Source: an uncultured Oscillospiraceae bacterium (GTDB lineage Bacteria; Bacillota; Clostridia; Oscillospirales; Acutalibacteraceae). Taken from it: a stretch of 9,688 bases of DNA. The notes under the pieces were generated by a model that did not search any database, was not told where the DNA came from, and saw only the letters and a program-made list of their open reading frames with translations. Positions within the stretch are counted from its first letter, which is position 1. The number at the start of each line of letters is the position of its first letter. Location of the stretch: positions 1-9,688 of the forward strand of contig UQQZ01000087.1 of assembly GCA_900543305.1 (NCBI GenBank), read 5' to 3'. Of this stretch, positions 6,901 through 9,688 are shown in pieces. A program made the position numbers and the translations under genes.

Positions 6901-6950
6901 AAATAAAATTAGTTGCTTTTACGTCAGAAAAATAATTTTGGGGGCTCAAT

Positions 6951-7580
6951 ATGGATTTCAATGTACCAAATCACTTTATTGATCTTGGATCTGTTAAAAC
7001 AGAAAATATAGATTTTGAAGAGGAGTCAGACAAATTACGAAATATTTTAGATTTTGCACAGAAAGAGAATGATGTGCAACAATATATAAAGCAAAACAAA
7101 AAATGGTTTATCCCTGCTGCATTATTTAGGGACTATGACTTTGGTCATCACTCAGCGTACCTTGTACCAGAGCAATCTCTTGGTGCGGAGTATAAAGCAG
7201 ACTACATGTTATTAGGAAATAACTCCATCGGCCATCAAATTATTTTGGTCGAATTTGAAGACGTGAACGTGGACTTTAAAATTTTGACAGCAAATAGTGA
7301 AACTGCCTCTGTACGAAAAGGATTAACGCAGATTCGCGATTGGAAACGATGGATGGATGATCATAGGATATATTTCTTTGACAGTTGTGGATTGACAGAA
7401 ATCGGAAATAGCATTCCTTCATGGGGAATATACTATTGCTTAGTTGTCAGCCGGAGGAACCGCATGAACGAAGCAGCAAATCAACTGCGTAGGCAGATGC
7501 AAGCCGAAAACCCCAGACTTCATATTGTTACTTATGATAGACTGGTTGACAATGTACGAAATCTTTCAAACGGATTCTGA
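6951..7580 (+). CDS. Shedu/DUF4263-like PD-(D/E)XK nuclease candidate
   Basis: The 209-aa product shows the layout of DUF4263 (Shedu, SduA) nuclease domains. A helical lead-in VQQYIKQNKKWFIPAALF (42-59) is followed by PEQSLGAEYKADYML (73-87), with Glu80 and Asp84. Next comes the strand IILVEFEDV (97-105), with Glu101-x-Glu103 where the family usually has E-x-K. After that is SVRKGLTQIRDWKRWM (120-135), a helix carrying Gln127. The family cleaves DNA, and Shedu is a known anti-phage defence. Here the function is inferred. The protein is short, essentially one domain. A GGGGG stretch (6940-6944) precedes the ATG. It is followed 18 bases later by a protein kinase gene, with the same A+T-rich composition, so the two form a likely operon. 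It could instead be a non-cleaving relative. Confidence 0.7.
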   Translation: MDFNVPNHFIDLGSVKTENIDFEEESDKLRNILDFAQKENDVQQYIKQNKKWFIPAALFRDYDFGHHSAYLVPEQSLGAEYKADYMLLGNNSIGHQIILVEFEDVNVDFKILTANSETASVRKGLTQIRDWKRWMDDHRIYFFDSCGLTEIGNSIPSWGIYYCLVVSRRNRMNEAANQLRRQMQAENPRLHIVTYDRLVDNVRNLSNGF

Positions 7581-7598
7581 TGGGGTTGAAAATTCTCT

Positions 7599-9107
7599 AT
7601 GATAAGTGAAGAGTCAATCACGCAGATATCACATCTCTTCTGCGGAGATACAGAGGGCTATTATTTATATAAGACCGGACCTAAACTTGTTGCATTTTTT
7701 AATCAATATTTGGGGTCAAATGACATATATAAATCTGGGTTTCCTTCTCGTTGGGTATATGTATATAATAAAATCATTGATTGCATTAACACAAATAGTG
7801 TGGACACATTTTTAAATATTATCCTTGGAAAAAGCTATCTTATGCGTGAGCAAGGAATATCAGAAGTCAAAGCAGCAGAGTTGTCGAACAAAATATTGGA
7901 TGAATTTAATCAAATTGTCAGCAGAGACTTTTGTAAGATAACGCATATTGGAGGACAATATCATTTAGTTCGAGAGAATGAGGATCTTGAGTTTATCGGA
8001 AGTGGTGGTTTTGCAAATGTTTATAAACAAAAGTCTACTGGTTTAATAGTAAAAAAACTTAAAGATGACTTTCTCACTGATGTGGGTGTAAGAAGTCGCT
8101 TTAAGAGAGAATACACTATAACAAAATCTTTGCAAGGGACTTTTGGGATCATACAAGTTTATAGCTTTGATGAGGGTAACTGTTCGTATACCATGGAACC
8201 GGCTGAAACCACTCTTGAGCACTTTGTGCTCAAAAATCAACTTAATGAGCAAACAAAGTTGAACTGCATTCGTCAAATACTATACATTATGTCTGAGGTC
8301 CATAAAAAGGACATTATTCACAGAGATATAAGTGCAAATAATATTTTTGTTATTTCCGGAATGCTAAAAGTCGCAGATTTTGGACTTGGGAAAGATTTGC
8401 AAGTCTTCACTTCTCACCAAACACTTCATACGAATGCAATGGGACAATATTACTATTGTGCGCCAGAGCAATTTATGATGCTTAAAGATGCAGATAAACG
8501 TAGTGATGTATACTCATTGGGGCGTGTAATTAATTTTATTATGACAGGCGATGCCCGAAATTCACATCATATTTATAGAAGTGTAGCGGAAAAAGCAACT
8601 AATTCTGATGCTGCTTATAGATATGGCGATGCAACCCAACTTTCGTCATTCTTTGAAAAAGCAGTTCAATATCATGCTGAGGGAGAAACCAAGGAACAAG
8701 CAGAAAGAAAAATTCAAAACCGAGTATATGATTCAGATGTTGAAAGTTATATTTATGATATGAGCCCGGAAATGATTTCAAGGACGATTTTAGATAAGCG
8801 TCCCGGTTTCTCAGATGCGTTGATTACTTTTATGCGCACGAACGATAACCAAGCTCAACACATCATTCAAAGTATAGAGCAATCGTTCCGCGATGTTTGT
8901 GGTAGATCATTCGAGGCGAATGACCCATTTGCTTCATTTGCGGTTAGAGTGATAAAAGATGAGTTTTCTTTTGTTGTTAAAGAAATAGCCGCAACAATGT
9001 TGAGATATGTTGCTTGGGATGTAAATAGATTCTCTGTGCAACATATGGTTCGAGATTTACTATTATCGGATCTTGATCCTATGCTCAAAGACATTATTAA
9101 AGAATAA
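7599..9107 (+). CDS. Hanks-type protein kinase with N-terminal Abi-like domain
   Basis: The 502-aa product has three parts. Residues 1-110 contain TGPKLVAFFNQYLG and SGFPSRWVYVYNKI, a pattern I associate with N-terminal domains of abortive-infection and defence proteins (tentative). Residues 130 to about 330 form a Ser/Thr kinase: glycine loop IGSGGFANVY (133-142), Lys152, alpha-C Glu171, HRD (241-243) with Asn248, DFG (260-262), APE (288-290) and SDVYSLG (302-308). All catalytic residues are intact, so it should phosphorylate proteins. Residues 345-502 are helical and unrecognised. No membrane segment or PASTA repeat is present, unlike housekeeping PknB. The ATG lies 18 bases after the nuclease-like stop with only a weak GGGG upstream, which suggests coupling. 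The target is unknown; the partner protein is one candidate. Confidence 0.88.
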   Translation: MISEESITQISHLFCGDTEGYYLYKTGPKLVAFFNQYLGSNDIYKSGFPSRWVYVYNKIIDCINTNSVDTFLNIILGKSYLMREQGISEVKAAELSNKILDEFNQIVSRDFCKITHIGGQYHLVRENEDLEFIGSGGFANVYKQKSTGLIVKKLKDDFLTDVGVRSRFKREYTITKSLQGTFGIIQVYSFDEGNCSYTMEPAETTLEHFVLKNQLNEQTKLNCIRQILYIMSEVHKKDIIHRDISANNIFVISGMLKVADFGLGKDLQVFTSHQTLHTNAMGQYYYCAPEQFMMLKDADKRSDVYSLGRVINFIMTGDARNSHHIYRSVAEKATNSDAAYRYGDATQLSSFFEKAVQYHAEGETKEQAERKIQNRVYDSDVESYIYDMSPEMISRTILDKRPGFSDALITFMRTNDNQAQHIIQSIEQSFRDVCGRSFEANDPFASFAVRVIKDEFSFVVKEIAATMLRYVAWDVNRFSVQHMVRDLLLSDLDPMLKDIIKE

Positions 9108-9373
9108 GTCTGCAGATCTGGTATTTAAAAGTTAATTTTAACCATCCCCTCCAAGGGAAAGTGTGATATATCAAAACAAGTCGCATTTTCTCTTGGGTTT
9201 CTCTTCCGTTGGTCGCTCTACCCGCTGGCATTTGAATGCTTGGGGTCGGCAAAGCCGTCCCTGCGCAATTCTTCGCCGATATGCAACTACGAATTTACAG
9301 CGCAAACGCACCGCCGGCCAAACGGTCGATTGGATACTTCTCAAGTAAAATCGCAAACAACCTTAGAGGATTT
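9108..9373. other. Non-coding right end of the element
   Basis: I see no credible gene here. The first 90 bases are A+T-rich. From about 9205 the composition becomes GC-rich, with both strands open over about 180 bases, but neither has a ribosome site or a recognisable product. TTAAAA/TTTTAA near 9125-9141 is a weak hairpin without a T run. The sequence may hold recombinase binding sites next to the right repeat, or a fragment of other origin. Confidence 0.5.
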
Positions 9374-9393
9374 GAATTGTTACCCCTTGCCAA
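9374..9393 (+). repeat. Right direct repeat, candidate attR core
   Basis: This is an exact 20-base copy of 5760-5779 in direct orientation, preceded by AGAGGATTT and followed by AAAAGAAGG. Its last two bases already form part of the terminator stem that follows. Confidence 0.75.
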
Positions 9394-9429
9394 AAAAGAA
9401 GGACATCTGTAAGGGTGTTCTTCTTTTTT
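9392..9429 (+). terminator. Rho-independent terminator just outside the right repeat
   Basis: The 14-bp stem AAAAAAGAAGGACA (9392-9405) pairs with TGTTCTTCTTTTTT (9416-9429), including one G-U pair. It extends through TCT/GGG to a GTAA loop (9409-9412), and the second arm ends in six T. It ends transcription of the kinase operon now, and would serve the KilA-N operon in the empty site. Confidence 0.8.
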
Positions 9430-9482
9430 AATACCGTAAGCAGGCAAAATGCTGCAGGCAGATAACAGCCCCTGCGTCAGGA

Positions 9483-9501
9483 CATTTGTGCGGCACAAAT
9501 G
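9483..9501. promoter_or_regulatory. 19-bp dyad, possible operator
   Basis: CATTTGTGC and GCACAAATG form a perfect inverted repeat around a single central G. A 1-base loop cannot form an RNA hairpin, so a dimeric protein-binding site is the better reading. It lies about 115 bases before the promoter at 9618. Confidence 0.35.
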
Positions 9502-9617
9502 CGCTGCCGCTGAAAACACACCGCCCTGATTCGCAGCGGGGCACCTGTCTGCGGACGGTCTCCAAAACCCCGGCCCGGCGGACGCAATTTTTTGTGCCGT
9601 TCTCCCTGGAAAAGCGG

Positions 9618-9649
9618 TTGACAGCAGGCTCTGTTTCCGATAATATAAT
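9618..9649 (+). promoter_or_regulatory. Promoter of the gene starting at 9685
   Basis: A perfect TTGACA (9618-9623) is followed after 17 bases by TAATAT (9641-9646). A consensus TATAAT overlaps at 9644-9649 with a long 20-base spacing. The rest of 9430-9617 is GC-rich with no gene I can support. Confidence 0.7.
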
Positions 9650-9684
9650 ATGTCGAATGAATTGACAGAGGAAGGAGTTTTTTT

Positions 9685-9688
9685 ATGG
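9685..9688 (+). CDS. Start codon of a downstream gene (3' partial)
   Basis: ATG at 9685-9687 has a strong ribosome site, AGGAAGGAG (9669-9677), 7 bases upstream, and lies about 35 bases after the promoter above. Only the first codon is in the window, so the product cannot be named. Confidence 0.6.

Larger units (their letters stand above)
5760..9393 (+). mobile_element. Small serine-recombinase integrative element with nuclease-kinase cargo
   Basis: An exact 20-bp direct repeat marks both ends (5760-5779 and 9374-9393). Inside are a serine recombinase starting about 105 bases from the left repeat and a markedly A+T-rich two-gene cargo (6951-9107). Joining the left flank to the right flank across one repeat copy restores a KilA-N operon followed directly by a terminator, which is the arrangement expected of an empty site. 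The direct repeats and gene content are seen; integration by this recombinase is inferred. No conjugation or replication genes are present, so transfer would need a helper. Confidence 0.7.

Noticed and set aside
9163..9356. Small open frames on both strands (about 61 codons each) in the right end of the element
   Set aside because: They mirror each other, lack ribosome sites and match no family I know. A short GC-rich non-coding stretch explains them.
9295..9519. Minus-strand open frame across the right repeat and terminator
   Set aside because: It runs through a clear terminator hairpin and the repeat core and has no domain, so it is a chance frame.
9430..9684. Riboswitch or structured leader before the edge gene
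   Set aside because: The promoter at 9618-9649 would start RNA near 9655, leaving a leader of only about 30 bases. The stems upstream are not in the transcript.

Overview
The window looks like an accessory island from a gut-type Clostridia genome (Oscillospiraceae/Lachnospiraceae-like). The reasons are moderately GC-rich coding, strong GGAGG-type ribosome sites, large serine recombinases of the clostridial integrative-element kind, and a KilA-N / DUF1016 / phosphatase gene set. This assignment is inferred from protein style. No rRNA, tRNA or CRISPR was seen. All convincing genes are on the + strand.

Region 1 (1-2835) is a tightly coupled gene run. It holds the C-terminal end of a recombinase-like protein, a full-length 549-aa large serine recombinase with a zinc ribbon (ATGA overlap), and a 248-aa metallophosphoesterase (GTGA overlap). 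A 24-bp hairpin terminator closes it.

Region 2 (2757-3809) is a DUF4241 gene with its own promoter, bracketed by two 77-bp imperfect direct repeats. Each repeat contains the terminator hairpin and the last codons of the metallophosphoesterase, so the segment looks like a later insertion or duplication.

Region 3 (3841-5669) carries a DUF1016-N (YhcG-type) gene whose frame runs on through the next gene, a low-molecular-weight protein tyrosine phosphatase (LMW-PTP), and a KilA-N protein 4 bases further on.

Region 4 (5760-9393) is the most interesting part. An exact 20-bp sequence (GAATTGTTACCCCTTGCCAA) occurs at 5760-5779 and again at 9374-9393. It bounds a roughly 3.6-kb unit with a serine recombinase just inside the left end and an A+T-rich two-gene cargo. 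The cargo is a Shedu/DUF4263-like PD-(D/E)XK nuclease candidate (209 aa) and a Hanks-type protein kinase with an N-terminal domain of abortive-infection type (502 aa). I read this as a small integrative element delivering a candidate nuclease-kinase defence module. It appears to have inserted between the KilA-N operon and that operon's terminator, which now lies at 9392-9429.

Region 5 (9430-9688) is GC-rich non-coding DNA with a 19-bp dyad and a good promoter. It ends with a ribosome site and the start codon of a gene that lies beyond the window.
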